Shown here: positions 21,081 to 28,530 of the stretch, in pieces
How positions within the stretch are numbered: the first letter of the stretch is position 1
Layout: every line of letters begins with the position of its first letter
IMG/VR virus record: IMGVR_UViG_3300030090_000659
Coordinates: 1 to 28,530 of that record
Direction: 5' to 3' (one strand)
Length of the DNA stretch: 28,530 nt
Source of the DNA: a virus
Notes under the pieces: model-generated
The model's database searches: none
What the model saw: only the letters and a program-made list of their open reading frames with translations
What the model was told of the DNA's origin: nothing
Program-made: the position numbers and the translations under genes

Positions 21081-21653
21081 ATGAGTGCAATTAATCCTAG
21101 CCCTGAAGAGATGCGACTGGACCTGATGGCTAGTATATCTGAGAGTATTCAGGAGGTCAGCAAAGAGAAGGAGGCCATGAAGGTCAACAGCCTTAGCCGT
21201 GCAAACCCAGGAAAGGTAGCTGAGATACTGTATCACTACGCTATGGGCGAGACTCAGACAAAGATGGTCAGGAAGTATAAGTTCAGTCGAGATACTGTGA
21301 TCTCAGTACTAACTGATTATGCGGACCACATAGGGAAGTTCCGAGAGGTAACTGGCCGACTAGCGGCCAGGAACTACTTGAACTTGTCCTCACTGGAAGA
21401 GGACCTCATTGAGAAAGTCCGTGGTAGGTTAGAGGGGGATCCTGACTTTGAGGTATCATTCCGTGACCTAAAGGAGCTATCCATAGCAAAGGCGAATGCA
21501 GGTAGGGAGGCTTTGACTGCTAGAGGTGAAGCTACACAGATCACGGAAGATAGAAAGGTCTTTACGCAGGATGACTACGAGGCTACGATCAAGGCAGCAA
21601 GGGCCAGGATACAAGAAGCCAAAACCATAGAGGCAGAGGTGCAGGATGCCTAG
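21081..21653 (+). CDS. terS: Terminase small subunit (190 aa)
   Basis: A helical protein with a helix-turn-helix-like segment at about residues 53-76 (YHYAMGETQTKMVRKYKFSR then DTVISVLTDY) and a long charged C-terminal helix with ARARIQEAKT. This is the composition and size of small terminase subunits that recognise packaging sites. It lies directly upstream of the terminase large subunit with only one 82-residue gene between. AAAGGA before the ATG is a fair ribosome-binding site. The name depends on position and shape rather than a clear family signature. Confidence 0.72.
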   Translation: MSAINPSPEEMRLDLMASISESIQEVSKEKEAMKVNSLSRANPGKVAEILYHYAMGETQTKMVRKYKFSRDTVISVLTDYADHIGKFREVTGRLAARNYLNLSSLEEDLIEKVRGRLEGDPDFEVSFRDLKELSIAKANAGREALTARGEATQITEDRKVFTQDDYEATIKAARARIQEAKTIEAEVQDA

Positions 21654-21894
21654 GTCAATCATGGATTCAAGCTACGATCCGATTTATGATCAGGTTCGGG
21701 GAATACTAGGAGAGCATTTTGAGAACTACTGCTTCATCGTCATGAATGAGCAGGGTGAACTATTTTATGATTACAATCACCTGCCAGCAGGGAGGATGCT
21801 AGTGCATGAAATGCAGAAAGAGATTACTAACGGGGACATAAACTTTGAGTGGGAGTTCGAGAACGACCCAGAGGATCTAGAGGAAGAAGAATGA
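21646..21894 (+). CDS. Hypothetical acidic protein between terminase subunits (82 aa)
   Basis: Overlaps the small terminase gene by 8 bases. The start at 21646 has a GAGGTG ribosome-binding sequence 7 bases upstream; ATG 21661 (MDSSYDPIYD) is an alternative. The sequence YDPIYDQVRGILGEHFENYC and FIVMNEQGELFYDYNHLPAG is followed by a highly acidic tail NDPEDLEEEE. I recall comparable small proteins next to terminases in related phages, without a known role. Its stop overlaps the terminase large subunit start as ATGA. Confidence 0.75.
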   Translation: MPRSIMDSSYDPIYDQVRGILGEHFENYCFIVMNEQGELFYDYNHLPAGRMLVHEMQKEITNGDINFEWEFENDPEDLEEEE

Positions 21895-23540
21895 CTATTG
21901 AGTTCACAAATCATCCTGTCCTAGAAACTCCTACTGATGAAGAGATAGTTATCTTAGGTGAGGCGGATCCCAAGCTATTGGTTGAATTACATGAGGCTCA
22001 TGAGGGTAGGATTCAGTCAGCACGGGAGGATCCACTGCGTCACGGATTTGAACTAACTGGTTGGAGCCGGATGCGAGATGCTTTGAAGGACTACGACGAG
22101 GTCATTACTTTTGGCGGGAACAGAAGCGGCAAGACAACGGGATGCGCTAAGATGGTAATGGAGGCTGTGACTGAGAACATGGACGGACATGTGGTATGCT
22201 TCAGCCAAAATTCGGACACATCTATTAAGGTCCAGCAAGCTGCAATCTGGGAGATGATGCCTAGAGAGTTCCGCAGGAAGACCAAGAGTATCGATGGTTA
22301 CGTGAACTACAGTATGCAGAACGGGTTCACGGGCAGCTCTTTTATCTTTCCGGACACTAGGACCAGGGTAGACTTCAAGACTTATACGCAGTTCAGTAAT
22401 AACCAAACAATCCTAGAAGGCTTTGAGTTCGGTTTCCGTAACCCTACGGGAACAAATATAGGAGCCTGGCTGGACGAATACTTGGGGGACGCTGCGCTAG
22501 TCAACACCCTACGCTTTCGTCTTGCGACCAGAGATAGTAAGATGCTTTTGGGATTCACGCCGATTGATGGATACACGCCCTTCGTGGCTGAGTACCTCAA
22601 AGGAGCCGAGACACTGGAGACTAAGTCCGCGTCCCTACTGGATGGAGAACAGGTTCCGGTGATTCAATACAGCCCTGAGCGAGATGCCGGTGTGGTTTAC
22701 CTGCACTCCGACGAAAACCCCTTTGGCGGTTATGACCGCATAGCCAAGGACCTCAAGAACGCGAACCGTGACACGATCATGGTCCGTGCCTACGGATTAC
22801 CTACGAAGTCAATGACTTCTCTGCTGCCGAACTTCAGCCCAGAGGTCAATGTCCTTAGCGACAAGCCAAACAAATATGGCATGTCCTTTCCTGATAAGGA
22901 CTCACTGACTTGGTATCATGTAGTTGACCCAGCATTCGCTAGGAACTACGTGGCAATATGGGCAGGGGTATCCGAGGACGAAGAGATATTTATACGCAGG
23001 GAGTGGCCAGACCGAAATACTTACGGCGAGTGGGCATTATTTGGTGACCCAAAGTGGCGCAAGGGTCCCGCTGCCGACAAGATAGGCTACGACGTAGAAA
23101 GGTACTGCGAACTATTTCAGGACATTGAAGAAGAGCTAGGCATCGAGGTCACGGAACGTATAGGGGATTCTAGGTTCTTTGCAAAGGAGAATGAGAACAA
23201 TGTAGATCTGTTCACGGCCTTCTATGACTTCGGTATGAACTTTACACCGTCAGATGGACAGCAGGAGGGCATTGGTAACACAAGCCTGGACGATTGGTTC
23301 TTCTACAATCCGAACTACGACCTTGATCCTGCCAACAGACCGAGGTGTTACGTGCATGAAGACTGCGGAAATCTTATTGAGAGCATGATTAATTACAATG
23401 CAGCCGGTAAATCTGACGAAGCTCTTAAAGACTTTTTTGACCTTATCCGTTATTTGCGAATGTCAAATGGCGGTATGGGTCCGGATTACTTTGCATCCTC
23501 CGATATGGGGATCACCAGAAAACAACAAGGAGGATACTAA
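21891..23540 (+). CDS. terL: Terminase large subunit (549 aa)
   Basis: The ATPase and nuclease that pumps DNA into the head. Walker A is GGNRSGKTT at residues 75-83, Walker B with the catalytic glutamate is AWLDE at 192-196, and a coupling-type segment GFTPIDGYTP lies near 221-230. The nuclease half begins with YHVVDPAFAR (Asp346) and has a further acid site in IGDSRFF near residue 428. The start at 21891 gives an ATGA overlap and a GAGGAAGA ribosome-binding sequence; a longer frame to 21849 adds residues of no family character. The length fits the family. Confidence 0.93.
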   Translation: MTIEFTNHPVLETPTDEEIVILGEADPKLLVELHEAHEGRIQSAREDPLRHGFELTGWSRMRDALKDYDEVITFGGNRSGKTTGCAKMVMEAVTENMDGHVVCFSQNSDTSIKVQQAAIWEMMPREFRRKTKSIDGYVNYSMQNGFTGSSFIFPDTRTRVDFKTYTQFSNNQTILEGFEFGFRNPTGTNIGAWLDEYLGDAALVNTLRFRLATRDSKMLLGFTPIDGYTPFVAEYLKGAETLETKSASLLDGEQVPVIQYSPERDAGVVYLHSDENPFGGYDRIAKDLKNANRDTIMVRAYGLPTKSMTSLLPNFSPEVNVLSDKPNKYGMSFPDKDSLTWYHVVDPAFARNYVAIWAGVSEDEEIFIRREWPDRNTYGEWALFGDPKWRKGPAADKIGYDVERYCELFQDIEEELGIEVTERIGDSRFFAKENENNVDLFTAFYDFGMNFTPSDGQQEGIGNTSLDDWFFYNPNYDLDPANRPRCYVHEDCGNLIESMINYNAAGKSDEALKDFFDLIRYLRMSNGGMGPDYFASSDMGITRKQQGGY

Positions 23541-23911
23541 TGAAAATTAAATTAACTGAGTTTGCCGAATATCACGATACTGACTTCGATGAAGCTCTTA
23601 AAATAGCTAAAGAAAAACTACCGCCTGAATACATAAGTGGTAAAGGCAAAAACACTTGGATTAGCCCAGAGGGACAGGACATACTGTGTGACGGTATGCT
23701 AATTAATGAAATAATACCTAAACACTTCAGGGGCAAAGTGTTATCAATTTGTCCGAATCCTAGATTTAACATGGTTCACTTTGTAGAGATAGGTAAAAAA
23801 GTTCCTGTCCTTATGCCCAACAGGTTGAAGGATAAGTTTTTAGGTAAAATAATTTGTTTTGAGGTAATTGAGTCCGAAACAGGGGTCAGCTATCGTTATG
23901 TCAAAGGTTGA
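23540..23911 (+). CDS. Hypothetical protein (123 aa)
   Basis: Begins in a one-base overlap with the terminase large subunit and has the strongest ribosome-binding site seen here, AAGGAGG at 23527-23533, 6 bases from the ATG. The N-terminal half (DFDEALKIAKEKLPPEYISG, TWISPEGQDIL) looks like a small winged helix; the C-terminal half (HFRGKVLSICPNPRFNMVHF, FLGKIICFEVIE) looks like a beta-barrel segment. No known family. It may be a regulator of packaging or late expression, which is speculative. Confidence 0.65.
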   Translation: MKIKLTEFAEYHDTDFDEALKIAKEKLPPEYISGKGKNTWISPEGQDILCDGMLINEIIPKHFRGKVLSICPNPRFNMVHFVEIGKKVPVLMPNRLKDKFLGKIICFEVIESETGVSYRYVKG

Positions 23912-24164
23912 TAGAACAAAGATATTTTATGATAGAAATCCTCTAACCGGACAAGTAGAGGACGAAAACCTGACGCTCGATTACAAGTGGAATCAGCAGA
24001 ACAGGGATCGTCTTATAATGTGGGAGACATTCAAGCGATACGTAAAGCATGAATCCAAGGTTCCCATGACAAACATAGAGTTATGTGATAAGATAGGCAG
24101 TTCTAGGACTCATCTTGCTAGCATGATTCAACTAATTAAAGATAGACTAAATGCAGAACAGTAA
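23898..24164 (+). CDS. Hypothetical protein, helix-turn-helix-like (88 aa)
   Basis: The start at 23898 (MSKVDRTKIFYDRNPLTGQV) overlaps the previous gene by 14 bases; an upstream ATG at 23868 would overlap by 44. Near the C-terminus VPMTNIELCDKIGSSRTHLA and SMIQLIKDRL form a probable helix-turn-helix. Its end overlaps the portal start by 14 bases. Its function is unknown; a head- or packaging-associated DNA-binding role is possible. Confidence 0.65.
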   Translation: MSKVDRTKIFYDRNPLTGQVEDENLTLDYKWNQQNRDRLIMWETFKRYVKHESKVPMTNIELCDKIGSSRTHLASMIQLIKDRLNAEQ

Positions 24165-26241
24165 TATTTCAAAGGCCCTCACTTATGTAGGCACTGAGCC
24201 AGACATCACAACTCTTCGATACGCTTACGAGGAAACAATAACGGAGCTTGAATCCTATTTTGATTTATGTCGTACGAGCTACGACGACCGTCGCAACTGG
24301 TGGCCAGGCAAGAGCCGCGATCATCGCAAGCACGGATCCGATGCGTTTCCTTGGGAGGGTGCTAGCGATACTGAGTGTCACCTCATAGATGAACGCATTA
24401 CAAAACTTGCGTCCTTATTTATTTCTGCGCTCAAGAGAGCTAACGTCCGCGCGTTTCCCGTAGAAAGTGGAGACATTGCTCGCAGCAAACTTGTGTCAGG
24501 ATTCCTCAAGTGGATGATACGATCCGGATATATCCCCCGCTTTTACAGGGAGATGGAACTCGGTGCTAACTACATGCTAGAGCGTGGACTGCTAGTTACT
24601 TATGTTGGCTGGCACATGGAGGATCGATCTTTTGAGCAAGAGATTGATCTTCAACAGATTGCACAAATATCTCCAGAAATCTTTCAAGCTGTCGAGCAAG
24701 GTGAAAACGATGAAGAACTTATCCTGCTTATGCAGCAAGTTTTTGACGGCGTTACAGAAAAGCGAGCAAAGGATGCGCTCAAAGATCTACGTAAACAAGG
24801 AATCGCAAAACTGCCCGTAGTGCGTCGTCAAATTAATTGCCCCGAAGTCAAAACTCTAGCACCTGATGGTGACTTTGTCTTCCCTCCGTATGTCACTGAT
24901 CCGCAACGCGCACCGTATTGCTTTTGGAAAACGTATTACACTCCACAAGAACTAGAACTCAAGGTAACAACCGATGGTTGGAACCAGGACTTTGTGGACC
25001 TAATGATCGAAAGATACCGAGGTGTAAACATTGACAGCCTTGAGCGATACGAAGAAGGCCGTCGAAGCATGAGCCTAACCGATACTGCATACGAAGCTGA
25101 TGAACTTATTGAAATTATTTACGGATACCAGAGACTAATTAACGAAGAGGACGGATCCGAAGGAATTTACTGCACAGTATTTCATAAGAACTTTGATGGA
25201 GATGATGGCACTGGGACTCCCGGATATGCAAAGTTTGAACTACTTAACGGATACGAAGACTATCCAGTAGTAGTAACGCGCCTGTCTGAGGACACTAAGC
25301 GTCTTTATGATGTGTCCACTGTTCCCAGTATTCTTCGTGGTATTCAGAACCAAGTTAAGGTAGAGCGTGATTCACGGATTGACCGCAATAGTCTAGCGAC
25401 CCTGCCTCCCATTCTTCACCCAGTAGGCCAAGCACCCAATGACTGGGGACCAGGTCGTATGATTCCATACCGCCGCAAGGGTGATCTGGACTTTGCACCG
25501 ACTCCTGCGTACAACCAAGGTTCGCTTGAGATGGAGCAGACACTGCTCAATCAAGCTGACCGGATGATTGGACTGGATCCAAATGATCCAATGTCTCAAT
25601 CCAGACAGCAGTTCATGGTTGATAAATACCTTAGCCACGTATCCGAGGTGATTCGCATGGCTTACAAGTGCTTCCAGAGATTCGGACCCGATGAAGTATT
25701 CTTTCAGGTTACTGGTATCCCTGACCCCCAAGTGATGAACAAAGGGAACCCGAATGAGAACTTTGACATAATGATCAACTTTGATGTGCTTGACACTGAC
25801 CCAGATACAGTAGAAAGAAAACTACAAGGGTTCGTTGCATTAAATCAACTTAATGTAAACAACCGAATGAATGTTGATGGATTACTTGATATTGCAGCCG
25901 CTAGTATTGATCCAGTTATGGCTGACGCGGTTCTACAACCTGCACAAGATGCTCAACAAGAGATGGTTAAGAATGTTACAGATGATCTTGCAAAGATTTT
26001 TGCAGGTATTGAAATGCCAGCCCGTCCTACAGGCGCACAGATTGCTATGCAAGTTATTCAGCAATACGCACAACAGCCCGACATCCAGCAACGCTTGCAA
26101 CAGGACGAAGCGTTCCGGGGACGCATGGAGAAATACCAAGGTCAATACACCTTCCAGATGCAGCAAGCGCAGAACGCCCAAATCGGTCGAGTTGGCACAG
26201 CTCCTGCACGGATGGGTCAAATTAGTACTCAGACTATGTAG
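24151..26241 (+). CDS. Portal protein (696 aa)
   Basis: The length is close to that of P22-type portals. The N-terminal region contains KHGSDAFPWEGASDTECHLI and ERITKLASLFISAL, a pattern common in large podoviral portals. The core has MELGANYMLERGLLVTYVGW and a central stretch with SRIDRNSLATLPPILHPV. The C-terminal 130 residues are glutamine-rich helices with QYAQQPDIQQRLQQ, as in the barrel and tail of P22-like portals. It sits between terminase and scaffold/capsid genes. It forms the dodecameric ring through which DNA enters and leaves the head. Confidence 0.85.
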   Translation: MQNSNISKALTYVGTEPDITTLRYAYEETITELESYFDLCRTSYDDRRNWWPGKSRDHRKHGSDAFPWEGASDTECHLIDERITKLASLFISALKRANVRAFPVESGDIARSKLVSGFLKWMIRSGYIPRFYREMELGANYMLERGLLVTYVGWHMEDRSFEQEIDLQQIAQISPEIFQAVEQGENDEELILLMQQVFDGVTEKRAKDALKDLRKQGIAKLPVVRRQINCPEVKTLAPDGDFVFPPYVTDPQRAPYCFWKTYYTPQELELKVTTDGWNQDFVDLMIERYRGVNIDSLERYEEGRRSMSLTDTAYEADELIEIIYGYQRLINEEDGSEGIYCTVFHKNFDGDDGTGTPGYAKFELLNGYEDYPVVVTRLSEDTKRLYDVSTVPSILRGIQNQVKVERDSRIDRNSLATLPPILHPVGQAPNDWGPGRMIPYRRKGDLDFAPTPAYNQGSLEMEQTLLNQADRMIGLDPNDPMSQSRQQFMVDKYLSHVSEVIRMAYKCFQRFGPDEVFFQVTGIPDPQVMNKGNPNENFDIMINFDVLDTDPDTVERKLQGFVALNQLNVNNRMNVDGLLDIAAASIDPVMADAVLQPAQDAQQEMVKNVTDDLAKIFAGIEMPARPTGAQIAMQVIQQYAQQPDIQQRLQQDEAFRGRMEKYQGQYTFQMQQAQNAQIGRVGTAPARMGQISTQTM

Positions 26242-26269
26242 TATTGTTTTATTAACAAATACTTACACA

Positions 26270-26797
26270 ATGGCTGATAACAAAACACCCTCACAACTTG
26301 CCCAACAGCGAGTCCGCGAACAGCGTTCACAGAATTACTTTAGCATGCTCTCCCTTAATGAGGGTAACAAATCTAAGGTTTATAAAGATAGTAAAGGAAT
26401 ACCTCATATTGGTATTGGTTTTAATCTAGAAGATTCTGGAAATAAAAAGTTTCTCAAGCAGCAGGGTATTGACATCAATGAGTTATTGGCTGGTCGAGAG
26501 CTTACTGAAAGGGAAACAAAAAAACTTTACAACCATAGTCTTACTCAGGCATTCAAGGACGCTCAATCCTATGATCCTAACTTTGCAAAAAGACCAGAAG
26601 CAGTTAAGATGACTTTAGTTGACATGGCTTTCAATCTAGGTTTAACAAAACTAAATAAATTCGTGGACATGAAGAAAGGTCTTATGAATAATGACTACAA
26701 TATGGCGGCTGATGAAATGGTTGACAGTAACTGGTACAAGCAGGTAAAGTCTAGAGGTCCTAGAATGGTGGACGTAATGCGTTCCGCAGCAAAATAA
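26270..26797 (+). CDS. T4-type lysozyme, GH24-like, with His in place of the catalytic-site Thr (175 aa)
   Basis: The start at 26270 (MADNKTPSQLAQ) is preferred; a longer frame from 25871 overlaps the portal gene. The catalytic region is SLNEGNKSKVYKDSKGIPHI followed by GIGFNL. Glu31 and Asp40 match T4 lysozyme Glu11 and Asp20 in both type and spacing, but the residue equivalent to Thr26 is His46. The rest has the helical features of the family (LVDMAFNLGL, WYKQVKSRGPR). No signal peptide or membrane anchor is evident. Its place among head genes, not a lysis cassette, suggests a virion-associated or arrest-type endolysin. It would cut peptidoglycan. Confidence 0.85.
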   Translation: MADNKTPSQLAQQRVREQRSQNYFSMLSLNEGNKSKVYKDSKGIPHIGIGFNLEDSGNKKFLKQQGIDINELLAGRELTERETKKLYNHSLTQAFKDAQSYDPNFAKRPEAVKMTLVDMAFNLGLTKLNKFVDMKKGLMNNDYNMAADEMVDSNWYKQVKSRGPRMVDVMRSAAK

Positions 26798-26798
26798 T

Positions 26799-27017
26799 AT
26801 GAATATCCAAGACGACATAAAGACACTTCATAACTACGAGGCTTTTGCTAGGTTCATGAAGATGGTGCATGATCTTAGAGAAGAAGCTATTGAAGAACTG
26901 CACGAAGCAACTAGCGAAAATATTCAACAAATATCCGGACGAATTATTACCTACGATCAGCTTTTACAACTATCAAGCTGGCAGGAACTCAGTGTCCGTC
27001 ACCGTGAACATTTCTAG
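26799..27017 (+). CDS. Conserved small helical phage protein (72 aa)
   Basis: Begins MNIQDDIKTLHNYEAFARFM; a central REEAIEELHEATSENIQQIS and ITYDQLLQLSSWQ follow. This helical pattern recurs in phage genomes close to head genes, as I recall, without a known function. Translation would start 1 base after the lysozyme stop. The protein is probably a helical pair that binds another head protein. Confidence 0.72.
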   Translation: MNIQDDIKTLHNYEAFARFMKMVHDLREEAIEELHEATSENIQQISGRIITYDQLLQLSSWQELSVRHREHF

Positions 27018-27034
27018 GCTGAACAACAACTGTT

Positions 27035-27049
27035 CACCTATGTTATATT
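27035..27049 (+). promoter_or_regulatory. Extended -10 promoter before the scaffold/capsid genes
   Basis: TGTTATATT at 27041-27049 is an extended -10 (TGn plus 5 of 6 consensus bases). The preceding CACCTATG is identical to the sequence upstream of the minus-strand promoter at 12233, giving a shared 13-base block. An inverted repeat, GTGAACA (27004-27010) / TGTTCAC (27031-27037), overlaps the upstream side. The predicted start is near 27056, 32 bases before the scaffold ATG, so it could raise scaffold and capsid expression. Confidence 0.45.
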
Positions 27050-27087
27050 AACGTATCGCAATCTCTCGGCGTAAATGAGTGGAACTT

Positions 27088-28194
27088 ATGACAGATGAAA
27101 TCACGACTGCTGACTCTGGGGCAGACCAAATACCAGTGGACAATACTAATATATCCGTAACGGATTTTGCAAATCGCCGATTGGGGCAGATGAAGGCTCA
27201 ACAAAATGTTGAGACAGAATCAGAACCAGTTGCCGAAGAGCCAACGGAAGAGACACCCGAAGAGGTCGTTGAGGAGACTGAGGAAACTCAAGAAGCTCAA
27301 GAGGTTACAGAGGGTGAACCAGAAGTTGAATCAACATCCGAGGATGTTCTTTCACAGATTGATTTGGACAACGCGTCCGAAGAAGAATTACGGGAACTAG
27401 CTGATAAGTTAGGCAGTAAAGCTGTAGCTCGTTTTGGGGAACTTACCGCAAGACGCAAAGCGGCAGAAGAAAAACTGGCTAAACTAGAGGCTTCGCTTCA
27501 ACAGCGAGATCCCCTTGAGTCAAAAAAGAAAATAGAAAATAACCCATTTGGAGATTTAGATTCTATCGAGAGCCTTCAATCCAAGGCCGAAGAGGTAGAG
27601 CAAATAGTCAACTGGGCTGAGGACCTTCTTTTTGAAGGTGCTGACTATGCGGCTGACGATGTCATTACTGAGATCGAAGGCAAAGAAATGACCAAGGCAG
27701 AAGTCCGTAAATCTCTAATACAGGCGCGTAAAGCTCAGAAAACTTTTCTTCCTGATCAACTTTCTAAAATACAAGCTAAACAACATGCTGCAGATATGGA
27801 AGTTGCTTTCAAGCAGAGAGCGAAAGAAGAGCTATCCTGGCTAGAAGGTGAAGACAATGATGTACGCAAACAATACGAAGCTACAGTCAACGATGCTCGT
27901 TTTCAAAAGATGAAAGAGATCGTGGCAAAAGAAGCTCCGGATGTTGCGGGTCAACTAGATTACTGGTTTGCTCATGCAGCAAACAGTATCTATGGTCGTA
28001 AACCTGTAGTCGAAAGCAAGCCAAGCATGAAACTTACACCACCTAAGGGTGCAACAACAAGTAATGCAAATGCTGCTACGTCCCCATCAAGAACTGCAAA
28101 GGCACTCAAGGAACTGCAAAGTCAGTTTAAAAAATCGGGTAACGCTCGTGATTTTGCCGCACTTAGAAAACTACAAATGGCTTCGCGCCAATAA
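27088..28194 (+). CDS. Scaffolding protein (368 aa)
   Basis: An acidic, helical protein without cysteine-rich or catalytic motifs. Residues about 40-95 are almost pure E, T, P and V; residues 100-150 contain a coiled coil (SKAVARFGELTARRKAAEEK); a second acidic helix region near 160-220 precedes a basic C-terminus (PSRTAKALKELQSQFKKSGN) that would contact the capsid protein. The position between portal and capsid genes is the usual one. A GTG start at 27079 is possible; ATG 27088 (MTDEITTADS) is preferred. Confidence 0.8.
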   Translation: MTDEITTADSGADQIPVDNTNISVTDFANRRLGQMKAQQNVETESEPVAEEPTEETPEEVVEETEETQEAQEVTEGEPEVESTSEDVLSQIDLDNASEEELRELADKLGSKAVARFGELTARRKAAEEKLAKLEASLQQRDPLESKKKIENNPFGDLDSIESLQSKAEEVEQIVNWAEDLLFEGADYAADDVITEIEGKEMTKAEVRKSLIQARKAQKTFLPDQLSKIQAKQHAADMEVAFKQRAKEELSWLEGEDNDVRKQYEATVNDARFQKMKEIVAKEAPDVAGQLDYWFAHAANSIYGRKPVVESKPSMKLTPPKGATTSNANAATSPSRTAKALKELQSQFKKSGNARDFAALRKLQMASRQ

Positions 28195-28213
28195 CTCATA
28201 ATCATTAAATAAA

Positions 28214-28530
28214 ATGGCATTCTCAAATACATTCGATACTACAAATACAGGATCGGCTGTCTCCAATCGTGAGGACCTGACTGATGTCTTGACTATTCTT
28301 GCGCCTGAAGAGACTCCTATCCTTTCGTCTGCTAATAAAGAACGTGCATCTGCAACTAATGTTGAGTGGACTGTTGACAGCCTTTCTGCACCTGTAACTA
28401 CAGGTATTTCGGAAGGTGCTGACGTTTCAGCATTCACGGACAAGTTTGCAAGTCGCGCTCGTCTTAGCAATCGCATCCAAAAATTCCGTCGTGACTACAT
28501 GGTTTCTGATCTGCAAGAAGCAGTTGATTC
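28214..28530 (+). CDS. Major capsid protein, DUF5309-like, N-terminal part
   Basis: The gene runs off the right edge after about 105 codons. It begins MAFSNTFDTTNTGSAVSNRE and continues DLTDVLTILAPEETPILSSA, then NVEWTVDSLSAPVT and FRRDYMVSDLQEAV. This N-terminus fits the DUF5309 type of HK97-fold capsid proteins I recall from P22-like and marine podophages. It lies directly after the scaffold. It starts at 28214 in an AT-rich leader with no Shine-Dalgarno. Only the N-terminal arm and first strands can be judged. Confidence 0.85.
   Translation, partial: MAFSNTFDTTNTGSAVSNREDLTDVLTILAPEETPILSSANKERASATNVEWTVDSLSAPVTTGISEGADVSAFTDKFASRARLSNRIQKFRRDYMVSDLQEAVD

Noticed and set aside
25871-26269. 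N-terminal extension of the lysozyme gene
   Set aside because: The frame is open upstream but lies wholly within the portal gene and its product is low-complexity shadow sequence; the lysozyme core starts normally from ATG 26270.

Overview
This window is part of the genome of a tailed double-stranded DNA phage, most likely a podovirus of an aquatic or marine bacterium. The evidence is a terminase small subunit, terminase large subunit, portal, lysozyme, scaffold and capsid run at the right end; a short-tail nozzle, fibre and ejection-protein set with a 1890-residue internal virion protein at the left end; and a phage replication/recombination block between them. There are no ribosomal genes, no integrase and no bacterial housekeeping genes. 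The capsid gene runs off the right edge, so the genome continues beyond the window. The host cannot be named. Many start codons lack a Shine-Dalgarno sequence, although a few (23540, 21646, 21891, 21081) have one.

Layout. (1) 20-12068, plus strand: four small, very basic proteins, a beta-propeller-like tail nozzle/stabilisation protein, a tail fibre with a gp53-like tip, a possible acyltransferase-fold protein, and three internal/ejection proteins, the last being giant and carrying an ADP-ribosyltransferase-like domain. (2) 12069-12261: a convergent gap with strong minus-strand hairpins, an extended -10 promoter and a possible small RNA. (3) 12262-17794, minus strand: HNH nuclease, DnaB-type helicase, an SSB-like protein, ERF annealing protein, endonuclease VII-like nuclease, two PD-(D/E)xK nucleases, a DUF5664-like protein and small unknowns, many joined by ATGA overlaps. 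(4) 17994-20202, minus strand: a string of tiny orphan genes separated by look-alike intrinsic terminators, inverted repeats, a recurrent ACTAAC-type leader and a 67-nt tRNA/tmRNA-like element. (5) 20203-21080: about 880 bases without a convincing gene, holding a structured segment, iteron-like repeats, alternating GC tracts, an attenuator-like hairpin and a back-to-back promoter pair. (6) 21081-28530, plus strand: packaging and head genes.

The plus-strand genes package DNA, build the head and tail and deliver the genome. The minus-strand genes look early: replication, recombination and small host-interaction proteins. The divergent promoters at 21005-21072 would fire both programmes from one control region.

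The most unusual material is RNA-level. One item is a minimal tmRNA-like domain with the G3-U70 alanine identity pair and no reading frame. The second is a repeated terminator / inverted repeat / ACTAAC-leader architecture ahead of tiny genes. The third is a possible small RNA in the convergent gap whose single-stranded part is complementary to those leaders. All assignments come from reading the sequence and remembered family features; no database search or folding program was run.
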